DNA from: Marsupella aquatica
Taxonomy: Eukaryota; Marchantiophyta
NCBI GenBank assembly: GCA_973895155.1
Contig: OZ316892.1
Coordinates: 24,552,001-24,616,000 of the forward strand
Length of the DNA stretch: 64,000 nucleotides
Direction of reading: 5' to 3'
Shown here: positions 24,261-35,773 of the stretch, piece by piece
Layout of the letters: each line of letters opens with the position of its first letter
Position numbering within the stretch: the first letter of the stretch is position 1
Position numbers and translations under genes: made by a program
The notes under the pieces: model-generated
Database searches by the model: none
What the model saw: the letters and a program-made list of their open reading frames with translations, nothing else
Told to the model about the DNA's origin: nothing

Positions 24261-26312
24261 ATGGCGAACGCGGTCGTTGCCGCGCCTACGTGTGCTTTAG
24301 TCGGAGGAGCTCCTCAAACTGCGTCATCGCTTCGCTCCACCACTGCGTCGCCGCCTTCATCGTTGGGTGAGTAGGACCTCCATAATATTTCAGTGTGTGG
24401 TGTGATTTTCTCAACCTGGTTGTCGAAGACGAACTCTCGTTGTCTTTCCTGAACTTAGCTCTGGTGCATTTGAGTTGCGAATTATTAGTGCCCTCGCGCG
24501 TTCCTGCCGATGGTGGACTGCGGTTCTGCTGGGAGCCCGTGAGGTCACGTATGTGGTTTTCCGGAACAACTGAGGTCGAGCAGTTACTTGAGAATTTAAG
24601 ATTTTCGAATCTCATTTCCGAATCCTCTGTAGAGTGTATTGGTCGTATGTCTTAAGCCCTAAATCTCCGCAATTGTAGTTGCTTTCTCTCTGTTTAAACC
24701 CTTTGTTTGATGTGAGTTCCTCTGCACATAGAACTTTAAGAACCTGAGAACAAGTAGTGATAAACTAGAAAGGCGACGACTTCTAGACCCTGCTGCGGAA
24801 CAGCTGCGGGAATTCTCCGTGTTTTCTTTTCTTTTTGTGAGGTGACAAATATCTAATGTACTAATGTTGGACCTAAAGGACAGAACTCATCAGCTCCTCT
24901 CTGAAGTTCAATAAATTTAGGGTTGAAGACTTCGATCACGTTAGGCAACACCTGTAGACACTTTGTTGGAGATAGTCAACAAATGGGACATCGTTCTGTG
25001 AGTTTGTACTTTGGCCGTGGAAATCTCCTAAGACACGCTCTCTGTACATTGAGCTGTTGGCAAGGTCTTACTATCTGCTCGTGTGTGGGTCTCCCCTTTC
25101 CTGGCACATTCTTTAGAATTTTAAATTCGGTTTAAGTCAACACAATAATTATATGTGAAGTTGGATATTTTAAATTCTTATGGACTGCTTTCACTATCTC
25201 CTGCAGCTTTCCAGAGGTCAACATGGAGGGCCAGTTTGGTATCTTCTAGACGAACAGTAGGAGTTCGTGCATTTGCAGTTGATCTGTCAAAGGTTAGTTT
25301 TACAGAATTGAAGGTCATTTCTGTCCATCGTCCAGATGGGCGTGGTGGCATCCCATTTGAGGCATGGACGAGACCGTGAAGTAGAATATGAATTTTTTTC
25401 AAACCTTTCTCTCCTATATGAATTTTAGGGTATTCCAAAGCTGGCCAATTCAAGCCATCACCAATCTGACTAATACATTTATCTCTTTGCGCAGATCGTT
25501 CCCCAAGCTGATAGAATCTTGCTGCGCCTGGACTCGTTGGCTGAGGTTGGTAGCAAGTTTGTGCCTACGGTTACCCGTTGTCCTGGGAATTCATTTCTTT
25601 CACTGTAATTATCATTCTCTTGAGATAAATTGGAACTGACTAGCTGAATTCTGTCATTTCAGCAATCCACAGGAGGGGTATTACTTCCGAGGTCAGCTGT
25701 AAAATACGATCGGTACCTTGTTGGTGAGGTATGTCATCCTCAACTTAACTACTTGCACCTGTCCTTTACCCCTATTGTGATTTTGAATTTAGAACGTGTC
25801 TCTTGTAGATATGTTTCCTGACTTACCAGATTCTATCGTGGTAGCTGCTTGGTTGACAGCGTGATGCATCGATTGTGAACTCAGACTTCTACCTGTTATT
25901 GTAGGTCCTAGCAACTGGATCTGAGGTTGAGACGATCGAGAAGGGGAGCAGGGTAAGCTGATTCTGTATATGAACAAAATAAGCAAACGTTATTTCCATT
26001 CTTCTTGAAGTGATTTAATCTATCTGTCTTCGAATTGAGCTGCTTTGGCTGACCTTGGATCTTTGACTACTGCAGGTTCTTGTTTCTGACGTCAATGCCT
26101 ACGAGGTAAATGACGCCTTCAACTCAATCTGACTTGTTTTCATGTGCACTCTTAAGTGTTGGAAATTCGTTTTTGGTGGATCTTTACGATGGCATGTTTA
26201 TGTCATACACTTACAATGCTCAACGCTCCCTCCACTGCTACAGGTCAATCTGGGTACTTCGGAAAAGTTATGCTTCGCCAGGGCAAGTGATCTGCTCGCA
26301 GTTGTGGAGTAA
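24261..26312 (+). CDS. CPN10: Plastid 10 kDa chaperonin (Cpn10, GroES family), complete
   Basis: Co-chaperonin lid that caps Cpn60 during ATP-driven folding of stromal proteins. Seven exons: 24261-24366, 25207-25292, 25495-25545, 25663-25728, 25905-25952, 26076-26105 and 26244-26312. All have GT-AG borders; phases agree and the last exon ends at TAA, giving 151 residues. Exons 1-2 encode an alanine/serine/arginine-rich leader (MANAVVAAPTCALVGG through RRTVGVRAFAVDLSK), a good plastid transit peptide. The rest is a single GroES domain of about 87 residues: VPQADRILLRLDSLAE, the mobile-loop region STGGVLLP, KYDRYLVGEV, GSEVETIEKGSRVLVSD and CFARASDLLAVVE. One GroES domain, not two, makes this Cpn10 and not the tandem Cpn20. 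Plastid targeting is inferred from the leader and from similarity to plant plastid Cpn10. Confidence 0.95.
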
Positions 26313-28172
26313 GGACCCAAATGCCGAAGGCAATTTTGTGAGGCTATTGTCAGGCTAGATACCTATGAGGTCTATGTATGAGTGATGGATCGAAATTTAG
26401 CATCATTTGCAGCACACATGTGTGCTCATATCTTGAAAATCCATTAAATTGTACCAGATAAAATAAATTTGTATTTTTGAATTTGTCTGCCATGAGCGAC
26501 AAGGTTGTTTGTAGCGACTGCTTTCACTATAGACCAACTGCACCAAATTTTTTGTACTTGCCCCAATACGGAGAATTTTACATATTGGGGCGAGTCTTGT
26601 CTCTTGACTTCTATGTCCTCTGGATGTCCATACGAATGGCATGATTATTTTTGGTGTGTTTGAAACATTGGTGGAGGCTTCACCGAATGCAGTGAGTCCA
26701 GAGGACTTTATGGTTCATGACATTGGTTGGCCCGCCTCCCTTTCATAGAAACCCATTTCTCTGCTCGCTCGCTCTTGTTTCCAAATCCTCTATCCATCCC
26801 CCAAAAAACATCTGAGTCGGCCTCTTGGTCAGCAGTATCCTAAGCAATTTCGCTCTTTACTCGTCTGTACTTGCAGAGGTCAGAAATACACCATCCTTAA
26901 CAGTTCCGCTCTCCACTGGTCTATAGTAGCAGAGCGTCTTATGTGGAAATTCAGAGACCTTGATTGACCTGTTGTGCTGTGAAATTGCCGAAATCTGACT
27001 ACCACTCGAGCAATGCACACCAAATTCGAGTCGTTGACAGGCGGGAAGATACTTGCACTCCAACTGTTGCTACATTAGCAGCAACGTTTTTGTGAGAGCC
27101 AAACTTTCGTTGCAACTCGCCAAGTGAAACCAGGTGCTGTCAAGGTTCATGCAAGTGCCATGGAGATTGCTCTGCAGTCTGCAGCTGGGGACAGCTCAAA
27201 CTGCAAGAGGCCAGCAACAATAGCGGGCTACCAAACCTGGGACCCCAAAAGCCAATACGCACTTGATTTTGCCATCTAACTACCATGAGGAAGATGCTGA
27301 TAGCACACTCACCTAAATAATCTTTGCACCCATTGCGAAAAACTGCATGCCTTGTTTTCCTTATCACTCACCTAACCATAGTATGAACTAACCATGGACA
27401 TGAACTCCCTAGTTACAAGTTATGGGCACACAAAGTTATGCACTACAAAATTCATTGTCCATAATTGTTTGCAACAAAGATTGGTCAAATGCCATAACAG
27501 TTAGTCAGTGTAGAGGCTAGTGTCAAAAAACAAAAAACCCTTTTCCCCCTGCTTTTCCAGAACCTTGTGAAAAATTTATGACCATTAGTTTATGGTTGGA
27601 TATTATCATCCTTAATTTTGAAGCTTTGAGACTTACTATTGTTAGAAATTGGCACCACTTGCAGCATTCTTAGAACTCACCTAAATTTTACACACATTAT
27701 TGTCCTCGGCGTTTCCTTAATTCTAGCCTGATTACCTTGCACATGCTGCAGCATTCATTGCACTCGCCAAAATTTTTACACACATTATTGTCTACAGATA
27801 TTATTGTACATGAGTGTACTTGATACTAGCCTGATTACCCCTTCCTTAACTCAAACACATATGAGGAGGGGAGGATAAAAAACCTTGCAAAAAGAAAGAT
27901 TATCCCTTATTTTATGTTCATCTTCACCCCCATCCCTATTTTTTGTCTGTACCTTCACTTTCAGTTATGCCATCACTTAGAGTTATGATCTAGTATTCAC
28001 TTTAGACACTAGCCCAAGAAGTAATTTTCCATAGTTCTTTATTAGTTAATTTTATGGAGGATCAGTGGTCTTTGCGCTAGGCAACTTGAGTCAAAGCTCC
28101 CAGACAAAGTGTTTTTGTGACCAATCCTGAAATATATATAAGTATTTAAGTTAATTGGAAACTATGTATATC
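26313..28172. other. Spacer, CPN10 3' region to tRNA; holds one copy of a dispersed repeat
   Basis: No gene was recognised. About 27826-28030 is a copy of a dispersed repeat that recurs at 33109-33330 in the same direction (CTAGYCTGATTACCCCTTCCTT, then CATCTTCA-CCCATCCCT, TTTTTGTC and CAGTTATG-like words; written in parts). A smaller repeated word, TTTACACACATTATTGTC, occurs at about 27687 and 27776. Confidence 0.5.
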
Positions 28173-28245
28173 GGGGATGTAGCTCACATGGTAGAGCGAT
28201 CGCTTTGCATGCGATAGGCACGGGGATCGATACCCCGCATCTCCA
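28173..28245 (+). tRNA. tRNA-Ala, anticodon UGC
   Basis: 73 nt cloverleaf. Acceptor arms GGGGATG and CATCTCC pair over seven positions and contain the G3-U70 wobble that identifies alanine tRNAs; the discriminator base is A. The D stem is GCTC/GAGC, the anticodon stem ATCGC/GCGAT with loop TTTGCAT (anticodon TGC), and the T stem CGGGG/CCCCG. A run of five T at 28254-28258, nine bases downstream, fits a Pol III terminator. There is no intron and no encoded CCA. Compared with the usual plant tRNA-Ala from memory, the 27-43 pair appears changed from C-G to A-T in a compensated way, and base 15 is C where a purine is normal. A functional gene is likely but not certain. The ATCGATA T loop is normal for plant tRNA-Ala. 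Confidence 0.93.
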
Positions 28246-28253
28246 CACTGTTC

Positions 28254-28258
28254 TTTTT
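28254..28258 (+). terminator. Pol III T-run terminator of tRNA-Ala
   Basis: Five consecutive T residues shortly after the tRNA 3' end, the minimal RNA polymerase III stop signal. Confidence 0.7.
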
Positions 28259-29401
28259 CCAATGTCACAAACGCTGTTGCGGCCCAGCATGTACTTTTTC
28301 CAATTTCACCATGCTTCGACCCAACTAGAACTTTCAGCTTTTTTGTGTCTTTGGAGCGACTTCGCTAGACTTCGTGACTCAACTCGATTATGGACGAGAA
28401 CGGGAGCTGAATCCTCCCATCCTGAAGCTGCTCATTCTCCTTGTGCATCACCCACCACCAGCGTACGTTTTCCTCTGGCTTTTGTGACTGGGTGATTATC
28501 ATCAGTCTACCGCTTTTGCAGAGTCAGGTCTGCAGAATTGGAACTCAATTGTATTGTTTGCAATTTGATTGTCTCTCTCGCTCGTGTCGACCCAGTATGG
28601 CAGACGCAGACGGGATCCCAATCGTTCTCCCCCGGTTTTGTTTTTACAAGTAACGTGTATTGGTTTGTGAGGTTATTGCATTTCTTCTTTGAACGATTCA
28701 ATAAATGTCTCGTCCCCTGAGGTTTATCTGTGGAAATTTGAGTCCGTTTCACTCAATCATTTTATAGTCAGCCCTTCCTCTCTTCATTTTTTTTGCCACT
28801 GCGAACAATTTGGTCCGACAAGTGATCGGTATTTCTTGCCGGTGGGCTTCTTGTCGGCTGTGTGCTCTTTGCTCCATGTTCCTCCTGTCACCGGCAATAC
28901 CTTCGCACTTAGATTTCGTCTGTGTGCATGTATGTGTATTTCTCTCTAATTTTTGAAAATTCATTTCTTACTGGCAATGTCGTCATCTTATTTGTCTCTT
29001 GCACTTGCTCCAATCGGGGATATTTGAACTTTAACGTCAATTCATTTATGTCTCTCTCTCTTGTCCCAATGATCTCTTGTCCCAATGAAATTATTTTCTT
29101 ATCTTTTTATTTTATTTTATTTCTGGCACTTTGGCCATCTTGGCCTTCTATCCCTTCCTCAATTCGAGCACTGTGGACTTTATACCACGGCTTGGGAATG
29201 ATAGTCAGGAGACGTGTTGAACTGTTTTACCATGGCACCATGGAAGCCTGGTCGGCAAAACCTTGTCTCGACGTGAAACTAAGAGTAACTCAATAAATTC
29301 TCCCGTTTTGTTGAAGGCTGGAACTAATTATGGTATTTGAATAATTCTGATTGGAAGGGCTTTGGATGTGCGGATGCAGGTGATCCATTCTCACCTGGAA
29401 T
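28259..29401. other. Spacer and probable 5' leader of the DUF1338 gene
   Basis: Several open but unrecognised frames. The stretch just before 29402 (GGATGCAG at about 29380) could be a leader intron acceptor. No independent gene is supported. Confidence 0.4.
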
Positions 29402-32400
29402 ATGTCAAGTGTACTGCTGAGGCCTAGCTTGGGAAAATTGCAAACGTATCCGATGTTTACGTCATCTTGTCTCCTTCCAAGAGTTCCAGTCGGGTCACTT
29501 AGGGAACCGGGGTTTCTGAGAATTAAAGACTTGGGGGCTTTAAATTGGAGCTCTTCATCTAATTATGTTTCCATTACGCAGTTTTTGAATAGCTCATCAC
29601 CACTGTCTAGACCAGGAGCAGCCCATTTACATTCATTTGGAGGGTCTGATCGGAGGGAAATACTTTCTTTTGCGAAAATCTCTCAATCCTTTACCCAGAA
29701 GCGAGGAAAAATCATGGCATCACTTGGAGTCTTGCCTGCCAACCAGGTAGCTAATTTCGCTCTATCCTGCTTGATTTGCATTTTCGCTTCTTGTTCTCTG
29801 AGCTCTCCAGGTCAGTGGAGAAATTAATTTGACCATTTGAGGACAAATTCTGCTTGGATCTTTTGCCATCTTTATTTTTGCTCTCCTTTGTCCCAATTGG
29901 GGATCTGCTGAATTCAAGCTTAAATGATCGTTCCATTCAACTTATTCGGTCTAATTGCTACAAACGCATCTGTGACGGTATCTGGCAAGAAGGAAGTTTG
30001 ACATATCTCTGGAGGATTGCAATTTCCATCCCACGAGGGTATTCTTATGTCATATGTAGAGATGACACCTGAGAATGAATCTAAACACCCCCAATTCGAA
30101 CATACGCACAATTGCGTAGCTTCAATCTTAACGCAAATCTTTATGATGGTTTGTGCTCAATTATCATTTGGGCTCAGTTCTCATCTCAGCTCACTGCTGA
30201 AGAAGTTGCTAACACCAAAAATACCTTGATCACAGATATGAATTTGATTGTGAGTCGGCTTGCTTCGTAGTATATGTAACGTGCTCTTTCTTGGGAAACT
30301 TTCAACCTCTGAAATTATTTTAAAGTCGTCAAACTGGGTAAAATCGAGGGCTTCGAGCTGGCTGGCATCTCTGACAATGTGCTTTTAAACAATTGCTTGA
30401 TGTTAGGATTCAAATTATTGTACGGTCGGTAAGAATTATCCCGACATGTGTGCTGCTCTGACAATGCAGGACGAGGTTCCATTGTTGCGTAAACTGTTGG
30501 CAGGCGTGGTGAGACCTTACCTGAAAAAGAATCCCACGGCTTCAGCTGCACTCGAGCTTATCCGGAAGCAGGACAACGGTCCCATTTGCTACGACCATTT
30601 TGCGTTTCGCACTTTTGGGGTTACCTTACAACCTTTCCTCTTTTTCAATCTCGTTTCTTTTCTTTTCTGGGTATTCTTTCCTCTAAAGGCATACTCAGAC
30701 AGTGGATGCTGAAGACAGATGCAATAGGGTTGCGCCGGTCTATTGTCCTTTACATGCTCTCAGTTGTTCTACTGCTGAATCAAGAACTAGTGGCATTGAA
30801 GGAGTCAGTTGTTAATTGTAGAGCTTGTGGGGTAATTCATACAAGTTAGAATAGCGTATCAGAGTGGCAGCTTTCTCTTCTCAGTGAGGCCCAACATCAA
30901 ACTTTGTCCTGCAGTCTGAATTCTGTTTGAGCTGAACTGCAAGGTAGTTCCATACTGCAGATAAAAGATGTCACATAATCCGTGATTGCTAGGGTGGTAT
31001 GTGGGGGCTTGTCCTCGTAATTAATGGGAGGTATTGCAACATCCTGTTCCTCCAATTCTAACCTGTCATGGGGTTTGCATTGTCCATACTCTTTCGGGAC
31101 GAATGCTGACATCATGAAATCCACCCGGAATTTGCTCAACAGACAGATGGATGCGGAATAGACACCATTGCACAAGTTTTTCTTGATTTGGGTTACAGTA
31201 CACGTGATGAGCTTCGCTTTCCTGGCAAAAAGCTGCGTGCTCTATGGTTTTCTCCACCAGAGGACACCTATGATGTGGAGGGACAGCTGGAAAATGGGCC
31301 GCTTCCACGCATCTTTATCTCAGAGATTCTAGTCGATCAGCTGACTGAAAAATGTCAGGTCTGCTTTTAATTGTCAATTGGACGAGCTTGTGCTTATTTG
31401 CCATAGATGTTTGGGGCCGGCCCACAGTTCTTACCTAGTAAGTCTTCATTAATTTTTGTGTTACAGTGTGTTCAGTATTGAAACCGAAAATCTCCTATTC
31501 TGGTTACGTCTGTTGCGAGGAAAGGTGATGGAGTGGCTTGTTTATAGCGTCTAGATTTCGGAAGAGAGATTTGGTCTTGAAAATTTTGCTCTGCAATAAG
31601 CCTAAATTCCAGTCACTATTTGGCGTTGGATCAGCAAGTCATTCACAAGTACACCAAAGTGGGAGGCCTTCTCGCAAAACATGCACCCACGGCGAGTTTA
31701 CTTGATACATTGACTTGGCCTACACCGTCTCTGGCTGACTATCAACAGTTGGCAAGGTGACTTTCTCCATCTTACTCTTCACTCGATGGTTAGTTGCTTC
31801 ATTAAGTTTCAGGTCAAATCTATCTACAGATCGTGAACTTTGTATGATGAGACAAATCATCTGGCCAATGCGAAGTTCTAGAAATGCTAAATTTGTTATT
31901 GGCATGCTTGCCTGTGCACGTGCTGCAGTGAAAGCGAGTATGCAGCATGGACATTAGTGCATGGTTATGCTCTGAATCATGCAACCGTTTCAGTCCATCG
32001 CTTGCACAAACTGCGAAGTATTAATCAGCTCAACCAATTCCTTCAAGATCAGAGCATCAAGCTCAACTCAGAGGGAGGCATTTTAAAAGGTGCGTTTTGC
32101 TTCACTTCATTGTTTTATCTCTAGATTTTCAGGTGTAATTTTTAGTCATGGGTTCTAAGGATGTTTCACTTTCTGGCGTTCAGTTAGCCCTGATGGTGGT
32201 CTGCTGCAAAGCTCGTCAGTAGCAGACTCTCTTGAATATGCCTTCGCTGATTTTGAAGTCAGTAGAGTTCCCGCCTCGTACATTGAGTTTGCGGAGCGGC
32301 TTGTATTACCAGTCTATTCTGGTCTGAAGGCTGATGAGGTAAGTCCATCAGAGTAATCTTCTTAAGCACAACTTTGCTTTTCATGGCATCCAGGTGATCC

Positions 32401-32897
32401 CTATAGAAGAATAATTAAAATTTTAGGACCATTGCTCTCTGTGCCGCCTCAAAAATTTCGTCCTTTTGATGCTATGAACGTATCATTTAGTGTAAGGTTT
32501 TCATGTGTTACTTCTTGTGGAATGTGACCGGCAGTGTTAATTGGCCTGGTACCAGTCTTGTAAGACGATCTTCACTGTGAAAATGGCTAGGAGTAGCTGT
32601 TAATTTGATTGCAGTGAGGTTTGACTATGTTTTCTTGGATCTTCTTTACTATAGTTCCTCCTAGTCAAGTTCAAGTTTATTCTGGTCTCCCAGTCCATCA
32701 TTTGCTGGAGAAACCGGCATCTCGAGCACCACATTATCAGCATTGTACAACAGAAAGCTTGATGGTTTCTCAGCTCATGGAGTATGTGGGTCACGCAGAT
32801 TTTGGAGCGGCACAGACGGGATGGCTTTGAAGTGGGCAACGCTGACAAAATCTTTGAGAGCACATCCTCCGGTCAGACAGGAGTTCAAAGAGTTTGA
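29402..32897 (+). CDS. FLO7: 2-oxoadipate dioxygenase/decarboxylase (DUF1338, HglS/FLO7 type), complete
   Basis: Fe(II) enzyme of the vicinal-oxygen-chelate fold that converts 2-oxoadipate to 2-hydroxyglutarate in lysine breakdown; the rice homologue FLO7 is plastid-targeted. Seven exons: 29402-29746, 30470-30619, 31143-31358, 31635-31756, 31929-32089, 32184-32338 and 32799-32897. All have GT-AG borders and matching phases, giving 415 residues. Exon 1 (115 codons) is a serine-rich leader with no domain, consistent with a transit peptide. Conserved blocks follow: CYDHFAFRTFG (metal His), DELRFPGKKLRALWFSPP, PLPRIFISEILVDQL, YAAWTLVHGYALNHATVSVHR (metal His), LNSEGGILK-VSPDGGLLQSSSVADS, YIEFAERLVLP (metal Glu) and RRDGFEVGNADKIFEST near the C-terminus. 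The three predicted metal ligands are all present, so it should be active. Leader cleavage site and an upstream leader exon are not settled. The gene sits between two copies of the same dispersed repeat. Confidence 0.92.
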
Positions 32898-35773
32898 AGT
32901 AACTCGAAATGCACAAGTGACGCAAAGGCTTCAGTTAGAAATAACTTGTCATCCATTGAAGGGGGAAAAATACTGTTCACCTCTCTCTAGTTATTTCTTC
33001 TTGCAATTGACTTGGAGCAAGCTTTTCTCTCCACTTATAGGTGAATTACTCATGATGTACAGATACACATAATTTGTATATATCTCTGACTTCTGAAGTG
33101 TTGAACCACTAGTCTGATTACCCCTTCCTTGAACATAAATAGAGATGAAGACCAAAAAAAATCTTGTTAAAAAAAAAAGAATTCTATACTCCCATTCGTC
33201 TTTGCCCCATCCCTGATTTTTGTCCATCCTCATTTTCAGTTTTGTCCTTATTTTGAGTCATAGTCAGTTTTGTCTTCATTGAGAGTATCAGCCTAGAGGC
33301 TTCACTCTACACTGTAGCCCTGGAAAGTAGCTTTGCATCGGGCTTTATTATAAGACAAGCCCAAATACTTATTCTTTGAAAGTGAATAGAGGTGAGGACA
33401 AAAAAGTGCATCTCCCATGCATTTGCAATGTCACCACCTCTATCACGCCGCTCCATCACTAGCTCCCTAGCACCAGCTACTCCCCCAATGTCAATACCGA
33501 CTGGTTGCCCGTTCAGCTACTTGAATTGCATTCAATCTATAGTCACTGTGCACACTTACCCCAACACCCCCTTGTCATTTTCCACCCACACCCCAAGTTT
33601 TGGTCACTTTAGACCTCAAGAGTAGGTTTCCATTGCAATTTACTAGTAAGTAGCTCTATCTGTTGTTCTATGTTACCTCCAATTATAAAACTGTAGATGT
33701 TGCCATGGAGGCTTGAAGGGAGTCCTTGCAATGGATGTCGTCAAGAAGTGGATCCGAGTTTTCAGTTTTGTCTTGAAATATGGTGGATCCGAGTTTTCAG
33801 TTTTGTCTTGAAATATGATTGCCATTTTGGCCGATGGAGTTCCTATTTTTGACAAGCTCTAGGGCAGGCAAGCATGCACAAACAAAAGTATTGTGAAGTA
33901 ATACCAAAAAACTTGTAGTTGCACAAGTTGACATTGCTTGGTTACGGTTAGGTGTGTTATTATGATATTCTTAGCAGGACTTAGTTAATGAGTGGTGTTA
34001 GACTCATTATTATAGAGTTAGGTGGGGATAGAAAGAGCTTGTTTGTGGAGACTTGGTATAATAAACAAGCTTAGAATTCTGTAAATTTTTCTTGTGTGTT
34101 CCTGTGGACGTAGCCTCTGGTAAGGTGAACCCCGTATCTCATATGTAAATTACTTGTGTGTTAGTTTGATGTTGCACATGTACATGGTGTCTTATGAGTA
34201 TTGGCCATTTACTCAACTCATGAGTGCACATATTTGTCACAAAAAGGTAGACAGTGGATGTCCAAGTGTGGCTAGCCCCAAACCTAAACAGAGTCCAATG
34301 GGTTCCACCTAGAGTCGACACTTTAGTTTGGCAACCTCCAGATGTCATGTGTAGTTTCATGTATTAGGGCGTCTCAAAGCTTCATAGTTACCATGATGGC
34401 TTTTGGCCATAAACAACTGACCATAGCTTTTCCTAGCCTCTACAGCGAATTATTGTCATGGCATATAACTAATCCTTATGGCAAAAAGTCATGGATCATG
34501 AATTTGGTAGTCCACACTTTTTTCTCTTTAAACCTAACTATTAAGTTAAGATCCATCAAGACTTTGAGGTTTGAGACCCCCTATTGTGTTGAGAAGTGAA
34601 AATGTTTGAGGATAAATCACAATGCTCAAGTCTATCATGACAGAAGTGGCACCTGAACCCGTTCAAGATTTTTCAGGGACAATTGAAGCTTGAATTGAAG
34701 AACAGGTGAGCAGCTCACTTATCAGCCTTGTGATGACTGGAGAAAAAATATTTCGTACCCTTCTCAGCTAGCACTCTTTAATTTATTTATGATCAAAATT
34801 TTCCTTTAAAAACTGTGGCCCTTTAATACAACAAATTAAGTGACAGATTTTCTCCCCTCATCTGCCAAATATATCACTCCCTGTATGAGCCGCTCACCAG
34901 ATCTAATGGTCCTCCTTGAATCTAGGAAAATGTTACTATTCAGGAGCATCTGTAAGTAGACTATAGAGATGAAAACTTTATATTACTTTGCCACGAAAGA
35001 TGTTTGAACAGACAATATATTGCCATTGTTTTTATTGTATTTGCAAATATGCCACAGTTTTTGTTTTTATTGTATTGTCAAATATGCCACAGTTTTTGTT
35101 TTCATTGTATTTTCAAATATGCCACAGTTTTGCTACATGGACACGTGCACCAAGGATGAGTATGTAGAAAAAAAAAGTGACATATTTGTGAATGAGTAAT
35201 ATCAATAAAAAACATCATTAGCAACAATGCAATCAATAACTGCAAAATAGAATTTACCTCTCCTTCAAAAAGGGAGTAATATTATCCCCACTACCCACAT
35301 GGGGTTGAGATAGTATCGACACCATAGCCATAGGCAGAGTAGAATGAAATTCAGAAATATATGAATGAATGAATGAATATGTCAATTGAGAAGCAATTGT
35401 TTATGTACATATGTGTTTTCTGATTATCATGTGTGATTGATATAAGTATGATATAGACTAGTCCACTAGGGTCATAATTCACAGGGGACATTGTTGACGC
35501 CCCTTTTTCTGCTGGAGTGGGAGAACTCTTGACCCCCTTACCCACATGGAACCTTGTCGATGCCCCCATGGAACAAGCTTAGCTTCAGAGCTCTTGTGAT
35601 GTTCCCGAGCTCAAAATCATATGGGCGCCCAATTCAACACAAACTGCCTGACCCACCTGCACACATACTCGAGTGTACAGAAGGTTGTCTTCCTGTAGAG
35701 AAATTGAGCTGACAATTGATCATCGAGACGAGTCTGAGAGGGGATTTGCAAGAAAAGTTGTGACCTGCAGTGA
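32898..35773. other. Spacer with dispersed and short tandem repeats
   Basis: No gene was recognised. 33109-33330 is the second copy of the repeat at 27826-28030. 33748-33817 is a 35 bp direct duplication (GTGGATCCGAGTTTTCAGTT start), nearly exact. 35026-35130 holds three copies of a 35 bp unit (TTGTTTTTATTGTAT, then CAAATATGCCACAG). A short (GAAT)n run lies near 35363-35380. Confidence 0.55.

Noticed and set aside
28173-28245. Plastid origin of the tRNA-Ala
   Set aside because: Plastid trnA-UGC is intron-containing and differs in sequence; this gene has the nuclear plant form and a Pol III T-run.
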